A stretch of 64,000 nucleotides of DNA from NCBI GenBank assembly GCA_017621225.1, contig JAGATN010000019.1, positions 62,001-126,000 on the forward strand, written 5' to 3'. Position 1 is the stretch's first letter, and each line of letters begins with the position of its first letter. A program made the position numbers and the translations under genes. The notes beneath the pieces are model-generated. The model worked only from the letters and a program-made list of their open reading frames with translations, had not been told where the DNA came from and made no database searches. Source of the DNA: Muribaculaceae bacterium (lineage in GTDB: Bacteria > Bacteroidota > Bacteroidia > Bacteroidales > Muribaculaceae). Shown piece by piece: positions 17,196-25,942 of this stretch.

Positions 17196-19595
17196 ATGAA
17201 CAAAATCATAGCATTGTCCATATCCCTTTCTATGGCTGTCGGCATTGGCCATGCCGACACTAAAAAAGGATATCCCATAGAGCCGGTGCCGTTTACGTCA
17301 GTAAAAGTAACCGATTCGTTTTGGGGTCAAAGACTGAAAGCAAGCCGCGAAGTCACCATACCGCTTGCATTTTCGAAATGTGAAGAAACGGGGCGCTACC
17401 TCAATTTCGAACGAGCCGCCCATCCCAGCGACACATTCAAGATAGGAGGGTTCTCGTTTGACGACACCGACGTGTACAAAACCATCGAAGGTGCATCGTA
17501 TCTGCTTCAGACATATCCCGACGCAAAGCTCGAAGCCTACATCGACAGCGTGCTTACGATAGTGGCCGCCGCCCAGGAACCGGACGGATACCTGTACACC
17601 GCACGCACAATGAATCCCAAGCATCCGCACGAATGGGCCGGAAGCAAACGTTGGGAAAAGGTGGAAGATCTGAGCCATGAATTCTACAATCTCGGACACA
17701 TGGTGGAAGGCGCGATAGCCCACTATCAGGCTACGGGAAAGCGCAACTTCCTCGACATAGCCATAAAGTATGCCGACTGCGTGTGCCGCGAAATAGGCCC
17801 TAATCCCGGACAAAAAGTATTGGTGCCCGGACATCAGATAGCCGAAATGGCGCTTGCAAAGCTATACATAGTGACCGGCGACAAGAAATATCTCGATCAG
17901 GCAAAATTTTTCCTCGACCAAAGGGGCAAAACGAGCCGACGCGATAAATACAGCCAGGCCCACATACCGGTAGTGGAACAGGACGAGGCCGTGGGCCATG
18001 CCGTAAGAGCGGCATATATGTACGCCGGAATGGCCGACGTGGCCGCGCTGACCGGAGACACCGCCTACATATCGGCCATCGACAGAATATGGCACAACAT
18101 AGTGGGCAAGAAAATTTACATTACCGGTGGCATCGGCTCGACTTCGAACGGCGAGGCGTTTGGCGAAAACTACGAGCTGCCCAACATGTCGGCATATTGC
18201 GAAACATGCGCGGCCATAGGCAACGTTTACGTCAACCATCGATTGTTTTTGCTCAACGGGGATTCGAAATATTACGACGTGCTCGAACGCACACTGTACA
18301 ACGGCCTGATTTCAGGCGTATCGCTCGATGGCGGAGGATTCTTCTACCCCAATCCGCTCGAAAGCATCGGCCAGCATCAGCGTCAGCCGTGGTTTGGCTG
18401 CGCCTGCTGCCCGTCAAACATATGCCGCTTCATTCCGTCGCTCCCCGGCTACGTATATGCCGTGAACAACCGCAACCTCTACGTCAATCTGTTCATGAGC
18501 AACGATGCCACGATAAAGGTTGGCGGCAAGGACGTGACCATCAGCCAATCGACCGAATATCCCAAATCGGGCGACGTGTCGATCAACGTCAACAAAAATC
18601 GCGCGGGCGAATTCACCTTAAAGCTGCGCATTCCGGGATGGGTGCGCAACACTCCACTGCCGAGCGACCTTTATGCCTATGCCGACAACAAACGGCCTTC
18701 ATACAGCGTGAGCGTGAACGGCACCCCGGTATCGGCCGACCTTGAAAACGGATATTTCTCCATTACGCGCCGTTGGAAAAAGGGCGACCGCATTGACCTG
18801 CACTTCGACATGGAGCCGCGCATAGTGACTGCCAACAGTGCCGTAGAGGCCGATCGCGGACGCATAGCAATAGAACGCGGACCGCTTGTGTATTGCGCCG
18901 AATGGCCCGACAACGATTTTTCGATAGGCGGCATATACATGTGCCAGCAGCCTGAATTTGAAGTAGAGAGCCGACCCGATTTGCTTTACGGCATAAATAC
19001 GCTCAAAACCACCGCTCAGGAACTCGGATTAGACGAAAAGGGACGCCTCAAAGTGAAGGATGTGAACCTCACAATGATTCCATATTATGCGTGGGCGCAT
19101 CGCGGCGCGGGCAACATGGCCGTATGGCTGCCGGCTCAGCTCAACGCCACCCGCCCCGTACCGGCTCCGAGCCTTGCCTCGATGAGCAAGGTGGATGCCT
19201 CGACAAAAAACAAGGCATTATCGGCCGTCAACGACCGCCTCACGCCTACGGATGCAAACGACCGTTCCATTCCGTATTACCACTGGTGGCCCAAAAAGGG
19301 AGCAACAGAATGGATTTCGTATGAGCTGCCCGAACCTACATCCATCTCAACGGCAACCGTACACTGGTTTGACGACGCTCCGTGGGGAGGATGCCGCGTT
19401 CCGCAAAGCTGGAAGATATATTACATGGATCAGAACGGCAAATGGCAGCCGGTAACAGGAGCCGACAATTACGGCACGGCGAAAGGAGTTGCCAACACGG
19501 TAAGATTCGACAACGTGACAACCAAGGCCGTAAAGCTCGAAGTAGTACTGCCCGCCGACAACTCGGCAGGCGTATTTGAATGGAGCGTAAAATAA
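17196..19595 (+). CDS. Beta-L-arabinofuranosidase, GH127 family, with C-terminal discoidin-like domain
   Basis: A 799-residue exported enzyme of the DUF1680/GH127 group, which removes beta-L-arabinofuranose. Signal peptide residues 1-20. The (alpha/alpha)6 barrel holds the zinc-thiolate catalytic centre of this family: Glu336 and Cys338 in AYCETCAAIGN, and Cys404/Cys405 in FGCACCPSNICR; the equivalent Cys in the family is the nucleophile. A beta-sandwich follows the barrel. The last ~130 residues (from about NDRLTPTDANDRS) form an F5/8 C-like, CBM32-type sandwich with WFDDAPWGGCRVPQSW. Total length fits GH127 plus one such domain. The DPP IV gene follows after 42 bp and is probably co-transcribed. 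Confidence 0.93.
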   Translation: MNKIIALSISLSMAVGIGHADTKKGYPIEPVPFTSVKVTDSFWGQRLKASREVTIPLAFSKCEETGRYLNFERAAHPSDTFKIGGFSFDDTDVYKTIEGASYLLQTYPDAKLEAYIDSVLTIVAAAQEPDGYLYTARTMNPKHPHEWAGSKRWEKVEDLSHEFYNLGHMVEGAIAHYQATGKRNFLDIAIKYADCVCREIGPNPGQKVLVPGHQIAEMALAKLYIVTGDKKYLDQAKFFLDQRGKTSRRDKYSQAHIPVVEQDEAVGHAVRAAYMYAGMADVAALTGDTAYISAIDRIWHNIVGKKIYITGGIGSTSNGEAFGENYELPNMSAYCETCAAIGNVYVNHRLFLLNGDSKYYDVLERTLYNGLISGVSLDGGGFFYPNPLESIGQHQRQPWFGCACCPSNICRFIPSLPGYVYAVNNRNLYVNLFMSNDATIKVGGKDVTISQSTEYPKSGDVSINVNKNRAGEFTLKLRIPGWVRNTPLPSDLYAYADNKRPSYSVSVNGTPVSADLENGYFSITRRWKKGDRIDLHFDMEPRIVTANSAVEADRGRIAIERGPLVYCAEWPDNDFSIGGIYMCQQPEFEVESRPDLLYGINTLKTTAQELGLDEKGRLKVKDVNLTMIPYYAWAHRGAGNMAVWLPAQLNATRPVPAPSLASMSKVDASTKNKALSAVNDRLTPTDANDRSIPYYHWWPKKGATEWISYELPEPTSISTATVHWFDDAPWGGCRVPQSWKIYYMDQNGKWQPVTGADNYGTAKGVANTVRFDNVTTKAVKLEVVLPADNSAGVFEWSVK

Positions 19596-19637
19596 CATCA
19601 GCAAATCACGACAACAAAAAAACATAACCATACCACA

Positions 19638-21881
19638 ATGAAACTAAAGCATATATTCATTGCCGCAACCGTTGCCATGGCATACGCCACGGCTTTCGGC
19701 CAGGGAACCGTCGAAGATTATCGACGGGCATACGAATTACGTAGCAAATACGGCGCCGACAAGGTGTTTTTCTCAAGAGTCGATCCGCAATGGGTGGGCG
19801 ACTCGCATACGTTCTGGTACGTGCGCAATACGCCCGACGGCCCTGTTTACGTGACGGTCGATGCCGACAAGAAGGCGCGCAAAGATATGTTTGACCACAA
19901 AAAGCTTGCAAAGGAGCTCTCTACGGCCACCGAACATGAGGTAAAGCCGAACAATCTTCGACTCGAACGCCTCAAACTGAGCGATGACCTAAACAACATC
20001 GAGTTTTACCACGCCAACAGGCTTTGGGCTTACGACATAAAGAAAAACAAGCTCGAAGAACGCGAGATACCCTATCGTCCGCAACGTCCGCAACGACACT
20101 GGATGGAAGTGGACGACGAAAAGAATGCCGGCCCGGTAAATTCGCCCGACGGAAAATATACCGCCTACATAAAGAACCACAACATTTACGTGCGCGACAA
20201 CAACACGCGCAAGGAGAAGCAGGTAAGCTTCGACGGCACACTGGGCAACTACTATTCGTCGTACATATATTGGTCGCCCGACAGCAAAAAGGTGGCCGCG
20301 TGCAAGATACGTCCTGCCGAGAAGCGCTATGTGTATTACGTCGAGTCATCGCCCAACGACCAGTTGCAGCCGAAGCTTCACAAGCAGGAATATGCGAAGC
20401 CGGGCGACGAGCTGATGTTTAAAGTGCCTTGCATATATGAAGTGGAGTCGGGAAAAGCCATAATACCCGACACCAAGCTGTTCGACCGACAATATTCGCT
20501 CTCCGGACCGCAATGGAACGGCGACAGCAACGCCATAACCTTCGAATACAATCAGCGCGGACATCAGGTTTACCGCGTGCTCGAGCTGTCGGCCCTTACC
20601 GGCGACGTGAGACCGATAGTGGAAGAAACGGCCGACAAATACATCAACTACACCCGACACTTCCGCCACGACCTGTCTGACGGCAAAAGCATGATATGGA
20701 TGAGCGAACGCGACAACTGGAACCATCTGTATATGTATGACCGCTCGACCGGCAAGCCGGCATGGCAGATAACCAAGGGCCCGTGGTATGTGCGTGAAGT
20801 ACTCAACGTGGACGAGGACAACCGCCAGATATACTTTTCGGCCAACGGCATGGTAGAGGACAACGATCCGTATCTGATACGCTATTACCGCATAGGATTT
20901 GACGGGAAAGGCCTTACCTGCCTGACTCCCGACGAAGGGATGCACAAAGCCACCTTCTCGAAGGACATGAAATATCTCGTCGACACCTACTCGCTAACCG
21001 ACAAGGCTCCGGAAGCATCGCTGCGCGACGGAGCGACCGGCAACGAGGTGATGCACCTCGAATCGGCCGACATTTCACGACTCCTTGCCGAAGGGTGGAA
21101 AGCCCCCGAAACATTCGTGGCAAAGGGCCGCGACGGAAAGACCGACATGTGGGGACTCATAATGCGTCCGTCGAACTTCGACCCCAATAAGAAATATCCC
21201 ATAATCGAATACATTTACCAAGGCCCCGGCGACCAGTATGTGCCCAAGACGTTCATACCGTACAATTGGTACATGACATCGATAGCCGAACTCGGATTCA
21301 TAGTGGTGATGGTCGACGGAATGGGTACGTCGTTCCGCTCACGTGAATTTGAAAACGTATGCTACAAGAATCTTCAGGATGCCGCGCTCCCCGACCATAT
21401 GGCATGGATAAAGGCTGCGGCCGAGAAATATCCGTATATGGACATTGACCGCGTGGGCATTTACGGATGTTCGGCAGGCGGACAGGAATCGACCAACGCC
21501 GTGCTGCTGCATCCCGAGTTCTACAAAGCCGCCTACTCGGCTTGCGGATGCCATGACAACCGCATGGACAAAATATGGTGGAACGAGCTGTGGATGGGTT
21601 ATCCGGTAGAGGATCAGTATAAGAAAAGCTCAAACGTTGAGAACGCCCATCTGCTGCAACGACCGCTTATGCTCGTAGTGGGCGAAATGGACGACAACGT
21701 AGATCCCGCTTCGACCATGCAGGTGGTAAACGCCCTCATAAAGGCCAACAAGGACTTTGAACTCGTAGTGATTCCCGGCGCGCGCCACACCATGGGCGAA
21801 GATTTTGGCGAACACAAGCGCTACGACTTCTTCGTGCGCCATCTGCTCGGCGTAAATCCCCCAAAATGGGACGAAATCTAA
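19638..21881 (+). CDS. Dipeptidyl peptidase IV (S9B prolyl oligopeptidase)
   Basis: A 747-residue exported serine peptidase that removes X-Pro or X-Ala dipeptides from N-termini. Signal peptide residues 1-21. The N-terminal part is the eight-bladed propeller (for example YWSPDSKKVAACKI and WMSERDNWNHLYMYD). The C-terminal alpha/beta hydrolase carries the triad Ser612 (YGCSAGGQES), Asp685 (GEMDDNVDP) and His717 (PGARHTMGE). DPP IV enzymes have a double-Glu motif in the propeller that I did not locate with certainty, so broader aminodipeptidase activity is possible. It follows GH127 closely and is ended by a strong hairpin at 21920-21960. In Bacteroidales such enzymes work in the periplasm on imported peptides. 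Confidence 0.93.
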   Translation: MKLKHIFIAATVAMAYATAFGQGTVEDYRRAYELRSKYGADKVFFSRVDPQWVGDSHTFWYVRNTPDGPVYVTVDADKKARKDMFDHKKLAKELSTATEHEVKPNNLRLERLKLSDDLNNIEFYHANRLWAYDIKKNKLEEREIPYRPQRPQRHWMEVDDEKNAGPVNSPDGKYTAYIKNHNIYVRDNNTRKEKQVSFDGTLGNYYSSYIYWSPDSKKVAACKIRPAEKRYVYYVESSPNDQLQPKLHKQEYAKPGDELMFKVPCIYEVESGKAIIPDTKLFDRQYSLSGPQWNGDSNAITFEYNQRGHQVYRVLELSALTGDVRPIVEETADKYINYTRHFRHDLSDGKSMIWMSERDNWNHLYMYDRSTGKPAWQITKGPWYVREVLNVDEDNRQIYFSANGMVEDNDPYLIRYYRIGFDGKGLTCLTPDEGMHKATFSKDMKYLVDTYSLTDKAPEASLRDGATGNEVMHLESADISRLLAEGWKAPETFVAKGRDGKTDMWGLIMRPSNFDPNKKYPIIEYIYQGPGDQYVPKTFIPYNWYMTSIAELGFIVVMVDGMGTSFRSREFENVCYKNLQDAALPDHMAWIKAAAEKYPYMDIDRVGIYGCSAGGQESTNAVLLHPEFYKAAYSACGCHDNRMDKIWWNELWMGYPVEDQYKKSSNVENAHLLQRPLMLVVGEMDDNVDPASTMQVVNALIKANKDFELVVIPGARHTMGEDFGEHKRYDFFVRHLLGVNPPKWDEI

Positions 21882-21919
21882 GAAACGAACTATATTAAAA
21901 TAAGAATCAATCAACAACC

Positions 21920-21960
21920 AAAGCGTAGCGAATCAGCTCAAACAGCGTTCGCTACGCTTT
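21920..21960 (+). terminator. Terminator after DPP IV
   Basis: AAAGCGTAGCGAA (21920-21932) pairs perfectly with TTCGCTACGCTTT (21948-21960), a 13-bp stem with a 15-nt loop, followed by T-rich sequence. The stretch from 21961 to 22212 beyond it contains no gene. A possible -7 box TATTTTTG at 22141-22148 is the only signal seen there. Confidence 0.8.
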
Positions 21961-22212
21961 GCCGTTTGTAACATAGCCGGCACAATGCCCATCTTCCATC
22001 TCCGCAATATACAAGCCTTTAAATATCCTATTTGCCCATTGACGGAATTGCGTACCACGAAAATATACTTTTACCATCAAGAGCGCTATGAATCATAAAT
22101 AAATTTCACAATAATAGAATGTTATATCACGAATTTTATATATTTTTGTGTTGTGAATTGAGGAGACTCTTTTCCAGGACATAAAAAATAAAGAAGCGTT
22201 ATGCTCATCAAG

Positions 22213-22383
22213 TATTTGGAAACGTAGGAAATTTTCAAATTGCATACTAAGATGGCATAGTGGTTCTCACGCTATAGCGTGGGCTGCTATTACTACATCT
22301 GTATGCAGGGTTTCCTACGACCTCCAAATAAAGAAGTGGCATTGCAGTTCCACGTTTCTGCGTATATATAGGTCTTTAGGAAC
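22213..22383 (+). ncRNA. Structured repeat element, copy A (candidate RNA)
   Basis: A 171-nt non-coding element homologous to copy B at 32003-32172. Helix P1: CGTAGGAAA (22223-22231) with TTTCCTACG (22311-22319), extended outward by TATTTGG/CCAAATA (22213-22219/22324-22330) and inward by TGCATAC/GTATGCA and AGATG/CATCT. The centre is the perfect palindrome CACGCTATAGCGTG (22268-22281). Helix P2: CGTGG and CTGC (22278-22287) pair with GCAG and CCACG (22344-22354). P1 and P2 strands are interleaved, so they form either a pseudoknot or two exclusive folds. Blocks shared with copy B are ACATCTGT, TTCC-N-AC, ACCTCC and GGT(N)CTTT(N)GGAAC. It ends 25 nt before the next ATG. I cannot match it to a named RNA family; it could also be a small mobile DNA hairpin. 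Confidence 0.5.
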
Positions 22384-22407
22384 TGAAAGGCACAAAACAA
22401 ATATACG

Positions 22408-23091
22408 ATGAATACTAAATGTGAAAAATGGTGTCTAATTCAATTATTGTTAATAGGTATTTTCTGCTTTATTCCGTCTATGATAGCAGGACAAACCTAT
22501 AAAATGTATTCTACGCAGAATTACCATAACCAACTTCGTTTAAACACAATGACAGGAGAAGTCCATCAAATTCAGGACGATGGACAATCTTGGGAAATTT
22601 GCAGTGCGAGAGAGATTTTAGGCGATAAAGCGGGCCGATTTTGCCTTTATGAAACACAAAATATGTGGACTTTTATAATGCTTGATACATATACAGGTCG
22701 AAATTGGCAAGTCCAATTTAGCGTAAAGGGCGAAGACTATATGTTTGCAACACCAATCAATGCAATCACTTTTGCATACCCCGAAAAAACCTCGGATTGG
22801 ACTAATCGGTTTCAGATGTTTAGCACTCAAAATATGTGGACTTTTATACTATTAGATTCGTACAATGGACGATTATGGCAAGTCCAGTATAGTACACAAG
22901 ATTTGGATGAGCTATTTTGCATACCAATAAATGAGCATAAGTTAGATCCTGATAATGAAAAATGTACTTTTTCAATTCAACCCTTAATAAGTATGTATCA
23001 ATATTATCTCATTAATGATGCCACGGGAGATATGTGGAAATTTCAGTGGAGCACGAAAGGGAATGATTACAGATGGATTGAAAAACTATAA
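22408..23091 (+). CDS. Exported protein of four tandem ~40-residue beta repeats, unknown function
   Basis: Not a family I can name. The 227-residue protein has a signal peptide to about residue 29, then four copies of a unit starting near residues 30, 75, 134 and 180. The best conserved forms are YKMYSTQN, LYETQNMWTFIMLDTYTG and MFSTQNMWTFILLDSYNG, each followed by xxWQVQ(F/Y)S. The pattern (Tyr/Phe-Ser-Thr-Gln-Asn, then Leu-Asp-x-x-x-Gly-x-x-Trp-x-Val-Gln) suggests a beta-propeller or beta-prism-like fold with one blade per unit. The HNH gene starts 4 bp after its stop, so they form a two-gene unit. It lies just after structured element A. Base composition is much more AT-rich than the neighbouring GH127 and DPP IV genes, a sign of transfer. 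Confidence 0.7.
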   Translation: MNTKCEKWCLIQLLLIGIFCFIPSMIAGQTYKMYSTQNYHNQLRLNTMTGEVHQIQDDGQSWEICSAREILGDKAGRFCLYETQNMWTFIMLDTYTGRNWQVQFSVKGEDYMFATPINAITFAYPEKTSDWTNRFQMFSTQNMWTFILLDSYNGRLWQVQYSTQDLDELFCIPINEHKLDPDNEKCTFSIQPLISMYQYYLINDATGDMWKFQWSTKGNDYRWIEKL

Positions 23092-23095
23092 AAAT

Positions 23096-24094
23096 ATGAA
23101 ACCAAACGTAAACGATTACAACCGCGAAGAAGAATGCATTTATAAAGGTGAGCGATACTCGGTTCGTGATAATGGAGCGATATGGCGACATCCTCGCGAA
23201 GAAGGGAAGCTACGACCAAATGACTGTCAATGGACTTTCGGTAAACCCAATAACAAAACCGGTTATATGGAATTTGGGTCTGCACGTGTTCATATAATTG
23301 TGGCAATTGCGTTCTATGGAGCTCGAGATACCAAGATTTATGTTGTTGATCATATTGACACTAATCGACAAAACAATCGCATAGAAAATTTGCGCTGGCT
23401 CACAAGGCTTGAAAATGTATTGGTAAATCCTATTTCACGAAAGAAAATTGAATGCATCTGTGGCTGTAGTATAGAAGAATTCCTTGACAACCCGGAAAAA
23501 TATCGGGATTTAATCAAACCAGACGCAGGTTTTAGTTGGATGCGGACTGTTACCAAAGAAGAAGGACAACAATGTTTGAAAAATCTGTTGGAATGGACCG
23601 CAAGCAACAAACAGCCATCATACGGATCAATGGGCGAATGGATATATCGTCCGTTATCCCCAAAATATAAATTAGCCAAAGAAATATCAAAAGGACCTGA
23701 TTACATTATGTCATTAACACCCAATGCGGCACAACGTAATTGGTATACACCCTCAGAATTTCCCTGCACACCCAAAACAATCAACGATAACCCACTTGCC
23801 GCCTATGCCGAGAATCTAAAAGAAGGAAAGGTATTTACACAAAATAAATATGAAGCGTCACTGATAATCAATAGTGGATTTTCCAAAGACAAACAAACTA
23901 TGTGTGTTATGAGCGAATCGTCCAAAGGTAAGAAGGCAATTAAACCTTATGCAGTCGCAAAAATAAATTTTGAAGATGGTCTATTCATTCATACAGGACA
24001 CACGTTCTTTACAAAGAAAGGTGCAGAAAAACATTTTACTCTTGCACAAGGATTGGAATGGGATGGCGGAGATTCCTTAGATGATTATTGCTGA
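23096..24094 (+). CDS. HNH endonuclease-domain protein
   Basis: A 332-residue protein with an HNH nuclease core near residues 60-110: KIYVVDHIDTNRQNNRIENL, with the paired His-Asp and the following Asn and Asn of the HNH_3 / homing-type fold, then RWLTRLENVLV. N-terminal to it is a short domain with YSVRDNGAIWRHP, similar to the NUMOD-like modules that precede homing HNH cores. The C-terminal ~200 residues are not recognised. The ATG at 23096, 4 bp after the upstream stop, is preferred over in-frame starts inside the upstream gene. It may be a free-standing homing nuclease or part of a defence or mobile unit with the repeat protein; sequence alone does not decide. Confidence 0.75.
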   Translation: MKPNVNDYNREEECIYKGERYSVRDNGAIWRHPREEGKLRPNDCQWTFGKPNNKTGYMEFGSARVHIIVAIAFYGARDTKIYVVDHIDTNRQNNRIENLRWLTRLENVLVNPISRKKIECICGCSIEEFLDNPEKYRDLIKPDAGFSWMRTVTKEEGQQCLKNLLEWTASNKQPSYGSMGEWIYRPLSPKYKLAKEISKGPDYIMSLTPNAAQRNWYTPSEFPCTPKTINDNPLAAYAENLKEGKVFTQNKYEASLIINSGFSKDKQTMCVMSESSKGKKAIKPYAVAKINFEDGLFIHTGHTFFTKKGAEKHFTLAQGLEWDGGDSLDDYC

Positions 24095-24556
24095 TCTCAT
24101 CATCGACAATGCTGCTTAAATTCAGTAAAAAAACAGCACGATAGTTCTATATTATTCCCATAACTGACAGAACTTTTAATGCATTCTGAGTCACTGAATA
24201 CGAAAGAAGCAACCAAGACGATATTTCAAATGTTCATATCCGCGTTTTGCGGTCGAAAGATAGGGTAATATTTCAGTTTTTATTGTAAATTTGTCGAATA
24301 CAGCGTACATAGGTTCTTCTTTATGAATGGTTTGAATCACCCATAATATAGCGAATAATCTTGTTTGTACGGCGTATTTTAACATTCTAACCACTTATTT
24401 AAGAACTTGAAAATGGTATGATTCATTATTTTTCTAATAAATAAAATCTATATTTATAATAGAAACTTGCAAAATCAGTTATAGCAAAGACAGTCAATAA
24501 ACCGGCATTTGTGAAACGCGATACTATGTATTGCTGGCAAAAAGTATGCACGGCTC
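24095..24556. other. AT-rich intergenic region between the HNH and DUF1016 genes
   Basis: This 462-bp stretch contains no intact gene. The only recognisable content is a transposase-like fragment on the minus strand (24191-24310). No terminator or strong promoter was found, and no ATG start for the following DUF1016 gene is present in it, which suggests that recombination has removed or replaced sequence here. Confidence 0.6.
24191..24310 (-). pseudogene. N-terminal fragment of an IS5-type transposase (remnant)
   Basis: The minus strand reads VFDKFTIKTEILPYLSTAKR followed by GY, then diverges and stops at 24191. The segment F-x-K-F-T-I-K-T-E-I-L-P-x-L-S-x-A-K-R-G is what I remember at the N-terminus of IS5-type transposases of Bacteroidales. 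Only about 25 residues remain, so this is at best a scrap of an insertion sequence. No terminal inverted repeats were identified around it. The identification is from memory of the family and needs a search. Confidence 0.35.
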
Positions 24557-25585
24557 TTGAACACTTTGAAAGAGCGTTTCCGCAGGTCGCAGATAAAAGC
24601 AGCGGTTAAGGTCAACACTACCATGCTTGAATATTATTGGTATATGGGACGAGATATTTCAAGGCTTTATGAGGCTGCCAAATGGGGAAGCGCATTTTTT
24701 GATTGCCTAAGCCTTGATCTCAAAACGGCTTTTCCCGGTCAGACAGGCTTTTCCGTAACCAACATCAAGTATGCCAAACGTTGGTATGAGTTTTATAATC
24801 AAGATAATGTAATTCGTCAACGAGTCGTTGACGAATTTGAGATGCCTGCGGATTTTGGCATGGTTCCGTGGGGACACCACATTGACATATTTACTCGTAG
24901 CAAGTCCGTTGAGGAGGCACTTTTCTATATAGACGAAACCATAAGGAATGATTGGAGCCGTCCTGAACTAGACGCTGAGATTGATGATAATCTATATGGA
25001 AAACAAGGCCACGCCATTACCAACTTCGATGAAAAGTTGCCTGCTCCATATAGCGGACTCGCTAAGGAAATATTGAAAAGTCCGTATGATTTCAGATTCA
25101 TCGACAAGAAAATAACTACCGAGAAACAACCGGAAGATGAGCTTGCGACTAATATCACTCGATTCCTTCTTGAATTAGGGCAAGGATTCGCATATGTCGG
25201 TCGTCAGATGGAATTGAAGATGCCGGGAGGCCAGACATTCATTCCCGATATGATTTTTTACCATACAAGGCTTAAATCGTATATCGTTTGTGAACTGAAG
25301 GTTGTGCCATTTATACCTGATTTCGCAGGAAAACTGAATTTCTATGTTTCGGCTGTTGATGAACTGATGAAGCAATCTGATGACAACCCGACAATAGGAT
25401 TATTGATTTGCAACTCAAAAGATGATACAGTTGTTGAATGGTCGTTCCGAGGCATGAATCAGCCGCTTGGGGTTGCCGAATATCAGCTTAAAGAATTCAT
25501 TTCCGAGAAGGCTGCCAAGTTGCTTCCTTCCGAGGCTGAATTACAGAATATCATAGATACATACGATGAAGTATCTAATGACTAA
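24557..25585 (+). CDS. DUF1016 (YhcG-like) PD-(D/E)XK nuclease family protein, possibly 5'-truncated
   Basis: A ~342-residue member of the YhcG/DUF1016 family. The N-terminal winged-helix domain is clear: RRSQIKAAVKVNTTMLEYYW, FSVTNIKYAKRWYEFY and VPWGHHIDIF. The C-terminal PD-(D/E)XK-like nuclease domain shows FIPDMIFYHTRLKSYIVCEL followed by K, with the D and E-x-K acids. Members are linked to restriction and mobile loci. The first usable codon is TTG at 24557. The frame is open back to a stop at 24512 but has no ATG, and the ~10-15 residues that normally precede the first helix are missing or altered. It may therefore be a 5'-truncated, poorly expressed copy. Confidence 0.75.
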   Translation: MNTLKERFRRSQIKAAVKVNTTMLEYYWYMGRDISRLYEAAKWGSAFFDCLSLDLKTAFPGQTGFSVTNIKYAKRWYEFYNQDNVIRQRVVDEFEMPADFGMVPWGHHIDIFTRSKSVEEALFYIDETIRNDWSRPELDAEIDDNLYGKQGHAITNFDEKLPAPYSGLAKEILKSPYDFRFIDKKITTEKQPEDELATNITRFLLELGQGFAYVGRQMELKMPGGQTFIPDMIFYHTRLKSYIVCELKVVPFIPDFAGKLNFYVSAVDELMKQSDDNPTIGLLICNSKDDTVVEWSFRGMNQPLGVAEYQLKEFISEKAAKLLPSEAELQNIIDTYDEVSND

Positions 25586-25670
25586 GAATTTAAATGGCTG
25601 GTAAGATAATCATTCAGTCACACAGTCATTTGTTCAGACATCAATACGTTAGTACGTAAATACATACTAA

Positions 25671-25850
25671 CAGCATCTTTGCAATCAATATTTCAAGGGT
25701 CAACCAACTGCGGCAATGTATATTAACCGAACTGCTATTGAGACGGGTATTGTCAAGGTGTTGTATCCTGACAAGCCCAATCATCCGAGACAAAAATACC
25801 TGCTCACGGCAAAAGGGTTGGCTTTATATAACGAAATCAAAAGCCGTTGA
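25671..25850 (+). pseudogene. C-terminal winged-helix remnant of a larger gene (Fic- or AlbA-type)
   Basis: The frame from 25671 to the TGA at 25850 reads QPTAAMYINRTAIETGIVKV, then LYPDKPNHPRQKYLLTAKGL, and ends ALYNEIKSR. The pattern ...GIV-x-x-x-x-P-D-K-P-(N)-x-x-x-Q-K-Y-x-L-T-x-K-G is typical of the C-terminal winged helix of Fic-domain proteins and of Schlafen/AlbA ATP-binding regulators. Only about 59 residues remain, with a stop directly upstream and no start context, so it is a gene tail left after deletion. An inverted repeat GTTAGTA/TACTAAC (25648-25654/25665-25671) sits exactly at its upstream edge. The remaining sequence of the 357-bp gap shows nothing else except the next promoter. 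Confidence 0.45.
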
Positions 25851-25927
25851 TAATTGCTTTACCCATCTTTCGGCCGCCATGCTCGAAGTGTTGTTTACAT
25901 GTAGTGTGATAACTCGACGAAAATTAT

Positions 25928-25935
25928 TATCTTTG
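25928..25935 (+). promoter_or_regulatory. -7 box of the epimerase-aroQ-pyk operon
   Basis: TATCTTTG at 25928-25935 fits TAnnTTTG. The ATG at 25943 begins 7 nt later, so the leader would be about 4 nt. No good -33 TTTG is found at the usual distance, so confidence is limited. Confidence 0.5.
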
Positions 25936-25942
25936 CCATGAT

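Noticed and set aside
12762..21881. A classical polysaccharide utilisation locus
   Set aside because: Several glycosidases are present, but no SusC/SusD pair, hybrid two-component sensor or ECF sigma/anti-sigma pair was found in the window, and the genes are in several separate transcripts.
23015..23095. A longer start for the HNH protein inside the upstream gene
   Set aside because: It would overlap 77 bp of an intact reading frame and adds residues with no family character; the ATG at 23096 sits just after the upstream stop.
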